Positions 1-5,824 of a stretch of 5,824 bases of DNA are shown here, one piece after another. A program made the translations under genes and the position numbers. Under the pieces are notes generated by a model. The model searched no databases. It saw only the letters and a list, made by a program, of their open reading frames with translations, and was not told where the DNA came from. This DNA comes from Actinomycetes bacterium. GTDB taxonomy: Bacteria; Actinomycetota; Acidimicrobiia; Acidimicrobiales; RAAP-2. The first letter of the stretch is position 1, and each line of letters opens with the position of its first letter. The stretch covers positions 1 to 5,824 of the forward strand of contig JAKABC010000108.1 in NCBI GenBank assembly GCA_021802025.1. The letters are read 5' to 3'.

Positions 1-1
1 C

Positions 2-682
2 CTGTTGGCCTACGTGCTCGATAAGACCGACCCGCTGCACAAGATCACGATCATCCCGCGCGGCATGGCCCTCGGGGTCACCATGACCCTGCCCGAGGAG
101 GACCGCCACATCATGGGCCGGCCCGAACTCGAGGACAGCCTGTGCATGCGCATGGGCGGTCGGGTGGCCGAGCTGCTCGTCTACGGCGACCTCTCGACCG
201 GCGCGGCCGACGACCTCCAGCGCAACACCGAGCTCGCCCGGCGCATGGTGCGCGAGTGGGGCATGTCCAAAGAGATCGGCCCGATGGCCTGGGGCTCGAA
301 CAACCAGGTCTTCTTGGGCGAGGACCTCATGCACACCCGGGACTACTCCGACCACACCTCCCAGGTCATCGACGACGAGGTCGAGCGGATCCTGCGCGAG
401 CAGGAGGCCCGGGCCATCGAGGTCCTCACGCTGCACCGCCGGGGCCTCGAGGCCCTGACCCGGGCGCTGCTCGAGCGTGAGACGATCGACGGGGCCGAGG
501 CGGCCCGGCTGATCGACGAGGCGAACGGCGAGCCGGTCCACCCGGTCGGGACCAAGACGGTGAGCTCGCTCACCGCCCCCACGCCCCCGCCCGAGCCGGC
601 CCAGCCCCAGCCGGTGGCGGCCACCTCGCCGGCGCCGGTGCCGGCGCCGACCTGGCAGCCGCCGACGCTACCGGCCGTCTAG
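2..682 (+). CDS. ftsH: ATP-dependent zinc metalloprotease FtsH, C-terminal part (5' end outside window)
   Basis: FtsH is a membrane-anchored hexameric AAA+ protease that unfolds and degrades misfolded membrane proteins and some short-lived regulators. The visible 226 residues cover the end of the M41 peptidase domain. The reading frame is open to the left edge, so no start is called; the AAA+ module and the HEXXH zinc motif lie upstream, outside the window. Family landmarks in order are IIPRG (residues 17-21), LPEED (30-34), GGRVAE (52-57), STGAADD (65-71) and QVFLG (102-106). Asp71 aligns with the third zinc ligand of FtsH. The closing helix ETIDG starts near residue 160, as in E. coli FtsH. 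A Pro/Ala-rich tail of about 50 residues follows and is probably disordered, as in many actinobacterial FtsH proteins. The 3' end overlaps the convergent DUF5719-like gene by 15 bp. Full-length FtsH is about 640-700 residues, so roughly a third is visible. Family assignment is near certain. Confidence 0.97.
   Translation: MLAYVLDKTDPLHKITIIPRGMALGVTMTLPEEDRHIMGRPELEDSLCMRMGGRVAELLVYGDLSTGAADDLQRNTELARRMVREWGMSKEIGPMAWGSNNQVFLGEDLMHTRDYSDHTSQVIDDEVERILREQEARAIEVLTLHRRGLEALTRALLERETIDGAEAARLIDEANGEPVHPVGTKTVSSLTAPTPPPEPAQPQPVAATSPAPVPAPTWQPPTLPAV
630..649. repeat. Perfect GC inverted repeat within the 3' end of ftsH
   Basis: Nine-base arms (630-638 and 641-649) are exact reverse complements around a central TG. 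They could form a hairpin of about 8 bp with a four-base loop, ending about 30 bases before the ftsH stop. There is no T-run on either side. The sequence encodes alternating Pro (CCG) and Ala (GCG) codons, which produce such palindromes by composition, so a terminator role is only a possibility. Confidence 0.4.
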
Positions 683-1987
683 CGGGGCCAGCACCACGAC
701 CCCGGCCGGACGGCTGGGCGCGGTGAGCCCGAGGACGAAGGGCCGACGACTCGAGAGCAGGTAGGGGGCGCCTGCGCGCGCCCCCGGCGCCGCCGTGGCG
801 AGGTCGGCGAGGGCGTGGCCCGCGAGGTGCAGGCGCGTGGGCGCGCCCGTCGAGCCCAGCGCGAGCACGCTCAGCGTGATCGCCCGGCGCCCCGGGTTCA
901 CCACGCGCAGCGCGTCGTACCCGCTCGTTGAGAACCCGCCCACCACCGCCGAGGTGGTCGGCGCGCTCGGCGCCGACAGGGCCGACCCGGCCCCGGCCGC
1001 GCCCGTGGCGAGGTCGGCGACGACCGGCACGTTCGAGCGCACGCTCACCGCGGCGTAGCCGGCGGCCGCGATGGCCGGGTTCGGGTTGAGGGCCAGCGCG
1101 CCGGTCGAGTACGGCGCGACGTTCACGAACTGGTCGGCGATCCGGTACGAGCCGAGCACCACGTGGACCCGCACCACGGCCGGGGTCGGGCCGGGGTCGG
1201 CCACCTCGAGCACGGCGCTCGCCCCGCGGGCGGTCGTGACGACCGGGAAGTCGGCGCGCGTCGAGGGAGCCGACTGGCCCGGGTCGAGCGAGAGGGTCCC
1301 GGCGGCGTCCTCGACCCCGACGGCGACCAGCGTGCCGCGCAGCACCCGCAGGGCGACCCCGATCCCGCGCAGGTTGACCGCGACCCGGGCGAGGTCGAGG
1401 TAGACCTCGGCGTGGGCCGGCACCGAGACGCCCTGGAACGCCTGGGGGGCCGAGAAGCCCGCGGACGAGAAGAGCGACACGTTAAAGACGGCGGCCGTGG
1501 CCGTCGGGTTGAAGACGCTGACGTAGGCGCTCGAGCCCACGGCCGTCGAGAAGCCGGTGGCGGCCCAGGCGGTCGTGCCGGCGCTGGCGCAGGGGGCTTC
1601 GGCCGGGCCGTCGACCTCCTCGGCCACGACCCCCCCGCCGGCGACCCGGGCGAGCACGGCGTCGAAGGTCCCGGGCTCGAGGCTGGTGGGCTGGAGGGCG
1701 TAGCGGGTGTGGGCGGCCAGGGTGACCGAACGGCTGGCCACGTGGCCGGTGTCGGCGACGACCTCGATCTCGAGGGACCGCGAGCTCGCGGCGGTGTTGA
1801 GGAAGCTCACCCGCCCGGGCCGCTGCGCCCCGCCGGGCAGGCCGGTGCAGTAGAGGGCCGTCGACTGGGGCGCGACGGCGCCCCCGCCGGGGTAGACCGA
1901 GGGGTTGTGCACCGGGCGCAGCGTCACGGCGACGCCCACCCCGGCGAGCACCACCGCGCAGGCGATGAGGAGCGGTCCGCGTCTCAC
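668..1987 (-). CDS. DUF5719-like membrane-anchored secreted protein with four beta-rich repeats
   Basis: This 439-residue protein has no known enzymatic function. It begins with Val-Arg-Arg and a hydrophobic segment (about residues 5-23) that looks like an uncleaved signal anchor, so the rest should lie outside the membrane. Four similar blocks follow at about 59-126, 153-227, 257-329 and 358-422. Each starts with a strand such as YVSVFNP or ALRVVNP and ends in a hydrophobic strand such as PVVADLAT, suggesting beta-sandwich repeats. Cys47 (LYCTG) and Cys133 (APCAS), the latter before a TAW...GFST segment, could form a disulfide and match my memory of actinobacterial DUF5719 proteins. I chose the GTG at 1987 because it overlaps the upstream stop as GTGA and has GAGG five bases before it. 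An in-frame GTG at 2029 adds 14 residues but lacks a clear ribosome binding site. DUF5719 genes commonly sit beside a large GT2 glycosyltransferase, as here, so an accessory role in envelope glycan assembly is inferred. No catalytic motif is seen. Confidence 0.8.
   Translation of the reverse strand: MRRGPLLIACAVVLAGVGVAVTLRPVHNPSVYPGGGAVAPQSTALYCTGLPGGAQRPGRVSFLNTAASSRSLEIEVVADTGHVASRSVTLAAHTRYALQPTSLEPGTFDAVLARVAGGGVVAEEVDGPAEAPCASAGTTAWAATGFSTAVGSSAYVSVFNPTATAAVFNVSLFSSAGFSAPQAFQGVSVPAHAEVYLDLARVAVNLRGIGVALRVLRGTLVAVGVEDAAGTLSLDPGQSAPSTRADFPVVTTARGASAVLEVADPGPTPAVVRVHVVLGSYRIADQFVNVAPYSTGALALNPNPAIAAAGYAAVSVRSNVPVVADLATGAAGAGSALSAPSAPTTSAVVGGFSTSGYDALRVVNPGRRAITLSVLALGSTGAPTRLHLAGHALADLATAAPGARAGAPYLLSSRRPFVLGLTAPSRPAGVVVLAPLDGR
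793..1020. repeat. 18-bp direct repeat within the DUF5719-like gene (793-810 and 1003-1020)
   Basis: The same 18 bases occur at 793-810 and 1003-1020, in the same reading frame. Both copies encode the strand ending ADLAT, at equivalent places near the end of the third block and inside the fourth block of the protein. This is likely a trace of the internal domain duplication or of codon bias on a shared motif, not a mobile element. Confidence 0.5.
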
Positions 1988-4900
1988 CGCGGCCTCGCCC
2001 GTCGCCCGACCCGTCCGGTGAAGAGCCACTCGGCGCGCTGGATCCAGCCGAAGCCCAGCGCCACGATGGCCCAGAGCACCAGGGTGAAGAGGGCGAGCAG
2101 GCCGTTCAGGGGGAACCGGCGTAGGACGAGCTGCCCGTGGGCGCGCCCGGCGCCGGTCGGCACCGCGTAGAACGGCGTCCAGACCCCCTGGGTCGTGCGC
2201 GCCGCGGCGCGCCCGTCGACCACCAGGGTGAAGGCGTCGGCCGGGGCCAGCCCGGCGACGACGGTCCCCCCGGGCTCGAGGGGCCCGGCGAAGGCCCGGT
2301 CGCTAAAGACCGGGCGCAGCGTCGTCGAGCCGGGGGTCGACTCGGCCACCACCCCGTGGAAGAGGGAGTTGGCGTACACCTGGGCCGAGGAGGTCGTGAG
2401 CTCCAAGGAGAGGTCGCCCTGGCGCGCGAGGGCTCGGGTGAGCGCTCGGGGCACCGGTCGGCGCGGCACCTGCTGGACCCCGGGGACCTCGGGGGCGGCC
2501 GCGTCGAGCACGACGATCGTCGAGATCCCGGCCGGGGCGAGCAGCGCCCCGAGGTCGACCGTCTGGCCCCGCAGGGCCGACTGGACCGCCGCGATTAGCG
2601 TCTCGGTCGCCCCCGCGTCGGGCCCGACGAAGGCCGTCGCGCCGCCCGGGAGCCCGTTGGTCGAGGTGGCCAGGGCGAGCCCCGGCGCGACCGTCCAGCC
2701 CGGGGTCGGCAGGACCGACGGGTCCCCCAGCCACAAGACGCGATACCCCCCGGCCCGGCTCGGGGCGAGCGAGCCGAGCGACTCGGCCACGCTCGTGGTC
2801 GGCAGGTCGAACCGGCCCGAGCCCATCGCCCCGAGGAAGGGCACCACGGCCACCACCAGCACGCCCACGATGAGGACGGCCGCGCCCTGGCGCCAGCCGA
2901 AGCCGACCGCGCGCAGGTCGGCCTCGAGCGCGCCGACCCCCAGGCCGACGAGGGCGGCCAGGCACACGCCGTAGAGGGCGAGCAGCACGTCGAGGTCGGG
3001 CTCGAACGAGCCCAGCCAGTGGTGACCCGACAGCGCCGCCAGGGCGAGCGTGAGCGTGGCGACCACGACCAGCTTCGCGGCGACGGCGCGGCGCTCGCCC
3101 CGACAGAGGGTGACCGCGAGGGCCGCCGCGCCCGGCAGCAGCCAGCCCCACCACGACGCGCCGAAGCTGCCGTCGACCCCGCGCAGCAGGTACGAGAAGC
3201 CCGGCACGTTCCAGGGCCCGCGGGTCAGGCCGAAGACCGCGGGGGCGCGCCGGCCGGCGACGGCGACGTCGACGCTCAAGGGCAACAACAAGACGGCCAC
3301 GTTGAACGCGACGAAGCCGAGCAGGCGCCACGGGTGGGCGAAGCCCGACGCGGCGTCGGGCTCGAACCAGCGCGCGATCGCCACCCCGACGATCACCAGG
3401 CCCACCGCGATCAGGGCCGCCGGCGCCAGGGCGCAGACGAGCGCGCAGGCCATCACCAGCATCAGGCGCTGGCCGGCCCCGCTGGTGCGCCAGCCCCGGT
3501 GGCCGAAGGGGACGGGCGGGCCGTAGGGCCGGCGGCGAAAGCCCGGCACGTCCATCACCTCGAAGACCCGCCGGAGAACGAAGGGCAGCCCGGCGACCAC
3601 CACCAACACGTCGAGGCGGCCCTGGGCCACCATGTTGAGCCCCGTCGGCACCGCGGCGTAGGCCAGGGCGCCGATGAGCCGGGCCCGGTTGGAGACCTTG
3701 TCGCGCAGCAGCCGGCCCATCCCGATCGCCCCCACCGGGATGGCGAAGACCAGCGCGACGCGCGCGAGGATCCCCATGCGCCCGAGCACGAAGGTGCCCG
3801 CGAAGGCGAGCACCCCGAAGGCGGGCGAGCCCGGCGCGCCCGTGCCGACCCCGGCCGAGGACCACGAGGCGAAGAAGTGGCGCCAGGTCGACCACCACGA
3901 GTCGAGCGGCGCGAGCCGCCCGACGATCGGCAGGTGGCCGGCGACGAGGTTGCGCGCGCCGATCGCCCAGATAATCGCGGCCAGCACCACCACGACGGCC
4001 TGGGACCGGAACGAGGTCAGCATGCGCGAGGGCCGCGGCGCGGGGGGCGGCTCGACGAACTCGTCGAACTCCTCGAGCTCGGAGAAGGCCGCGGCGAAGC
4101 CCACCGAGTGGTCGTCCTCGAGGCTCGCCGCCGGCGAGGGCGGGACGATCCCGCGGGCCCGGTCGAACCCCTCGCGCACCAGGCGCACCACGAACTCCCG
4201 GGCCCGGCTGGCCCCGGCGACCTGGAGGCGCGCGAGCTCGGCGTCGGTGAGCACGCGCTGGCGCTCGAGCTCGCGCCGGCGCGCGCGCACCCGCCGGCGC
4301 TGCACGAGGAGCCACGCCCAGGAGTGGGCGATCGCCCCGACCCGCTCGGTGTCGGCGCCGGCCAGGGCGACGAGGGTCTCGGCGAGGTCGAGCACGGCCA
4401 GCTGGGCGAGGATCCACAGGGCGTTGCGCCGGTGCCAGCCGCTCGACACCACGAGCAGCTGGTGGCGCCGGCGCAGCGCCGCGCGCGAGGCGTGACGGGT
4501 GCCCAGCGCGGCGCTCGCGCGCTCGCCCTTGGCGATCGACTCGCGGTGGGCGACCACCGCGAGCGGCGCCACCACGATGCGCGCCCCGGCCGACTGGGCC
4601 CGCCAGCACAGGTCGAGGTCCTCACCCAGCAACGAGATGGCCGGGTCGAAGCCCCGCAGGGCGCCGAAGAGGTCGGCGCGCACGAGGGTCACCCCGCCCG
4701 GGGCGACGAAGACGTCGCGCTCGAGGTCCTGCTGGCCGTGGTCGACCTCGCCGCGCTCGATGCGGTCGCGCACCACCCCGAAGCGGTCGGCGGTCTGGCC
4801 GACGTGGACCAGCACCATCTCGTCGTCGTAGTCGACGACCTTGGGGGTGACGATCCCGGCGTTGGTCCGATAGGCCGCCTCGACGAGGCGCGACACGACG

Positions 4901-5199
4901 TCGGGGTGCAGGCGCACGTCGTCGTGGCAGAAGAGGAAGAAGGCCGCCCCCTCGACGAGGCGCGCCCCCTCGTTGCAGGCCGCGCCGAATCCCCGGTTCT
5001 CCTCGAGGGGCTTGACGAAGGCCCGGGGGTCGACCGAGGCCACCCGCTCGCCCACCTCGGTCGGGTCGCCGTGGGCGACCACGAGCACGCTCAGCTCGGA
5101 GTAGTCCTGGGCGACGAGGGAGGCGAGGGTCGCCTCGAGCCCGGGTCCCGGCGAGGTGGTGACGACGACGGCGACGACGGCCGGGGCGCGGTTTTCCAT
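1984..5199 (-). CDS. Large membrane glycosyltransferase: GT2 domain + polytopic membrane module + extracytoplasmic C-terminal domain
   Basis: The 1071-residue protein begins with a GT-A-fold family 2 glycosyltransferase domain (about 7-220). It shows AVVAVVVTT, ENRGFGAACNEG (67-78), the metal/nucleotide-binding HDD (92-94) and GEDLDLCWR with the probable catalytic ED pair (193-194). This pattern is closer to rhamnosyl-type transferases than to dolichol-phosphate-mannose synthases. A very basic linker (about 300-350) and an acidic stretch (359-385) lead to a polytopic region (about 400-795). Likely membrane segments are near 401-415, 460-497, 507-520, 529-543, 580-608, 625-645, 685-699, 708-724, 737-758 and 771-793. 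Residues 796-1028 are largely soluble and end in a VDG...GVWTPFYAVP segment, then a last membrane helix (1030-1053) and an Arg-rich tail. That layout recalls YfhO- and AftD-type membrane glycosyltransferases (inference). ATG 5199 leaves a short N-terminus before the first beta strand; no clear Shine-Dalgarno precedes it. Donor and acceptor are unknown, but the adjacent reductase suggests a GDP-deoxysugar pathway. The 3' end overlaps the next gene by 4 bp. Confidence 0.9.
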   Translation of the reverse strand: MENRAPAVVAVVVTTSPGPGLEATLASLVAQDYSELSVLVVAHGDPTEVGERVASVDPRAFVKPLEENRGFGAACNEGARLVEGAAFFLFCHDDVRLHPDVVSRLVEAAYRTNAGIVTPKVVDYDDEMVLVHVGQTADRFGVVRDRIERGEVDHGQQDLERDVFVAPGGVTLVRADLFGALRGFDPAISLLGEDLDLCWRAQSAGARIVVAPLAVVAHRESIAKGERASAALGTRHASRAALRRRHQLLVVSSGWHRRNALWILAQLAVLDLAETLVALAGADTERVGAIAHSWAWLLVQRRRVRARRRELERQRVLTDAELARLQVAGASRAREFVVRLVREGFDRARGIVPPSPAASLEDDHSVGFAAAFSELEEFDEFVEPPPAPRPSRMLTSFRSQAVVVVLAAIIWAIGARNLVAGHLPIVGRLAPLDSWWSTWRHFFASWSSAGVGTGAPGSPAFGVLAFAGTFVLGRMGILARVALVFAIPVGAIGMGRLLRDKVSNRARLIGALAYAAVPTGLNMVAQGRLDVLVVVAGLPFVLRRVFEVMDVPGFRRRPYGPPVPFGHRGWRTSGAGQRLMLVMACALVCALAPAALIAVGLVIVGVAIARWFEPDAASGFAHPWRLLGFVAFNVAVLLLPLSVDVAVAGRRAPAVFGLTRGPWNVPGFSYLLRGVDGSFGASWWGWLLPGAAALAVTLCRGERRAVAAKLVVVATLTLALAALSGHHWLGSFEPDLDVLLALYGVCLAALVGLGVGALEADLRAVGFGWRQGAAVLIVGVLVVAVVPFLGAMGSGRFDLPTTSVAESLGSLAPSRAGGYRVLWLGDPSVLPTPGWTVAPGLALATSTNGLPGGATAFVGPDAGATETLIAAVQSALRGQTVDLGALLAPAGISTIVVLDAAAPEVPGVQQVPRRPVPRALTRALARQGDLSLELTTSSAQVYANSLFHGVVAESTPGSTTLRPVFSDRAFAGPLEPGGTVVAGLAPADAFTLVVDGRAAARTTQGVWTPFYAVPTGAGRAHGQLVLRRFPLNGLLALFTLVLWAIVALGFGWIQRAEWLFTGRVGRRARPR
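1985..1996 (-). promoter_or_regulatory. Ribosome binding site and GTGA stop/start overlap for the DUF5719-like gene
   Basis: On the minus strand GAGG (1996-1993) is followed by five bases and then GTG (1987-1985). The last two bases of this GTG begin the TGA stop (1986-1984) of the glycosyltransferase, giving a GTGA junction. Such overlaps usually mean translational coupling, and this one decides the start of the DUF5719-like gene in favour of 1987 over the in-frame GTG at 2029. The signal is short, so experimental start mapping could still move it. Confidence 0.6.
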
Positions 5200-5254
5200 C
5201 AGCCCGACAAGGCTACCGGCCGCCCCCGCGGGTCCCGGGCCACGTGTGGGTCTG
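5200..5254 (-). other. Intergenic gap between the reductase and glycosyltransferase genes
   Basis: This 55-bp gap is the only non-coding sequence in the window. It holds short GC palindromes (CCCGCGGG at 5225-5232, CCCGGG, CACGTG at 5241-5246), but no stem followed by a T-run and no convincing -35/-10 pair on the minus strand. No good Shine-Dalgarno is seen before the ATG at 5199. Read-through from the reductase gene is the simplest reading, but a weak or leaderless promoter cannot be excluded. Confidence 0.4.
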
Positions 5255-5824
5255 TCATACCTGGTCGGAGCGGTCGAGTTCGGAGACCACGTCCGAGAGG
5301 GAGCGCTCGAGCGCGATCGTCGGGCGCCAGCGCGTCGCCGCCCACAGTCGGGCCGGGTCGCCCCGGCTCACCGGCACCTCGACCGGGCGGATCAGCGCGG
5401 GGTCGCGCACGAGCCGGGTGCCCGGGGCCACCATCGCCACCAGCGCGGCGGCGACCTCGGCCATGGCGTGCTCGACGCCCGAGGCGACGTTGTAGACGCC
5501 GCCCGCGACCCCGGCCTGAGCGAGGAGGCGGTAGGCGCGCACGACGTCGCGCACGTCGGTGAGGTCGCGCCGGGGGGTGAGGTCGCCCACGCGCACCTCG
5601 CCCGCGCCGCTCGCGCGGGCCTCGAGGAGCCGGGTCACCAGGGCCGGCACGAAGAACGCGCTCGACTGGCCGGGGCCGACGTGGTTGAAGGGGCGCGCGA
5701 CCACCACGTCCAGCCCCCCGGCGGCGGCCTCGAGGGCCAGGCGCTCGGCCTCGGCCTTGCTCCTCGCGTAGGGGCTCACCGGGGCGAGGGGCCGGGTCTC
5801 GGCCAGGGGCTGGTCCTCGGGTCG
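5255..5824 (-). CDS. rmd: NAD(P)-dependent sugar reductase/epimerase, probably GDP-4-dehydro-6-deoxy-D-mannose reductase (5' end outside window)
   Basis: This is an extended short-chain dehydrogenase that acts on nucleotide sugars in the cytoplasm. The visible 189 residues lack the N-terminal Rossmann GxxGxxG, which lies beyond the right edge. The catalytic YxxxK pair is present as Tyr19 and Lys23 in SPYARSK, preceded by the usual P-L-x-E...P-L-x-P lead-in. Further landmarks are RPFNHVGPGQ (44-53), GDLTPRRDLTDVRDVVRAY (80-98), GVYNVASG (109-116), RPVEVPV with the following GDPARL (146-159) and TRWRP near 164-168. The RPFNHxGPGQ, RRDxxDVRDVVRAY and RPVxVP combination is typical of Rmd, which reduces GDP-4-dehydro-6-deoxymannose to GDP-D-rhamnose after GDP-mannose 4,6-dehydratase (Gmd). 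Gmd itself would carry a different motif after RRD. Full-length Rmd is about 300-320 residues, so about 120-130 are missing. The glycosyltransferase starts 55 bp downstream on the same strand, consistent with an operon. Another nucleotide-sugar epimerase remains possible; the superfamily is certain. Confidence 0.8.
   Translation of the reverse strand, partial: RPEDQPLAETRPLAPVSPYARSKAEAERLALEAAAGGLDVVVARPFNHVGPGQSSAFFVPALVTRLLEARASGAGEVRVGDLTPRRDLTDVRDVVRAYRLLAQAGVAGGVYNVASGVEHAMAEVAAALVAMVAPGTRLVRDPALIRPVEVPVSRGDPARLWAATRWRPTIALERSLSDVVSELDRSDQV

Noticed and set aside
1988..2029. Upstream GTG start at 2029 for the DUF5719-like gene
   Set aside because: No clear ribosome binding site, and it would put 14 polar and basic residues before the anchor. 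The GTG at 1987 has GAGG and the GTGA overlap.
1163..2170. A 335-codon plus-strand frame antisense to the DUF5719-like gene
   Set aside because: Gly/Arg/Asp-rich composition without motifs; it is the complement of a gene with clear signal anchor and repeats.
2303..4609. A 768-codon minus-strand frame inside the glycosyltransferase
   Set aside because: Arg/Ala/Gly/Pro-rich low-complexity shadow of the true frame, which carries recognisable GT2 motifs and membrane helices.
5221..5250. GC palindromes in the gap between the reductase and glycosyltransferase genes as a terminator or operator
   Set aside because: Only 6-8 base palindromes, overlapping and without a T-run. They are expected by chance at this GC content.
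3019..5562. A long plus-strand open frame of 847 codons antisense to the glycosyltransferase and reductase
   Set aside because: Its translation is dominated by Arg, Gly, Ala, His, Asp, Glu and Pro with no domain, as expected for the mirror of a GC-rich gene. It overlaps two well-supported genes.
1..5824. CRISPR arrays, tRNA or rRNA genes, insertion sequences, phage or defence genes
   Set aside because: No repeat-spacer pattern, cloverleaf, transposase motif or terminal inverted repeats were seen; essentially all sequence is accounted for by four ordinary genes.

Overview
The window is a very GC-rich stretch, roughly 70% or more by eye, with strong G/C preference at third codon positions, several GTG/TTG start codons and almost no non-coding space. 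Together with the gene families, this points to an actinomycete-type bacterium (Actinomycetota). A deep-branching class such as Acidimicrobiia would fit the FtsH sequence, but that placement is inference. No tRNA, rRNA, CRISPR array, insertion sequence or phage gene is visible.

Layout: (1) 2-682, plus strand: the C-terminal third of an FtsH-type AAA+ zinc metalloprotease, cut by the left edge. (2) 668-1987, minus strand: a membrane-anchored secreted protein resembling the actinobacterial DUF5719 family, built of four beta-rich repeats. (3) 1984-5199, minus strand: a 1071-residue membrane glycosyltransferase with an N-terminal cytoplasmic GT2 domain, a polytopic membrane module and an extracytoplasmic C-terminal domain. 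(4) 5255-5824, minus strand: the C-terminal two thirds of an NAD(P)-dependent sugar reductase/epimerase most like GDP-4-dehydro-6-deoxy-D-mannose reductase (Rmd), cut by the right edge. The only intergenic gap is 5200-5254. No gene-free stretch exceeds 300 bases.

The three minus-strand genes read in the order reductase, glycosyltransferase, DUF5719-like protein. They look like one transcription unit for a cell-envelope glycan: the reductase would supply a nucleotide-activated deoxysugar, the GT2 domain would transfer a sugar at the inner face of the membrane, and the polytopic module with the secreted DUF5719-like partner would act on the outer side. The last two genes overlap by a GTGA, which suggests coupled translation. 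ftsH converges on this unit and the two stop codons overlap by 15 bp; ftsH is probably functionally unrelated. The most interesting point is the single-chain fusion of a GT2 domain with what looks like a GT-C/AftD- or YfhO-like membrane module, tightly linked to a DUF5719-like partner. Nothing here is clearly an undescribed system.
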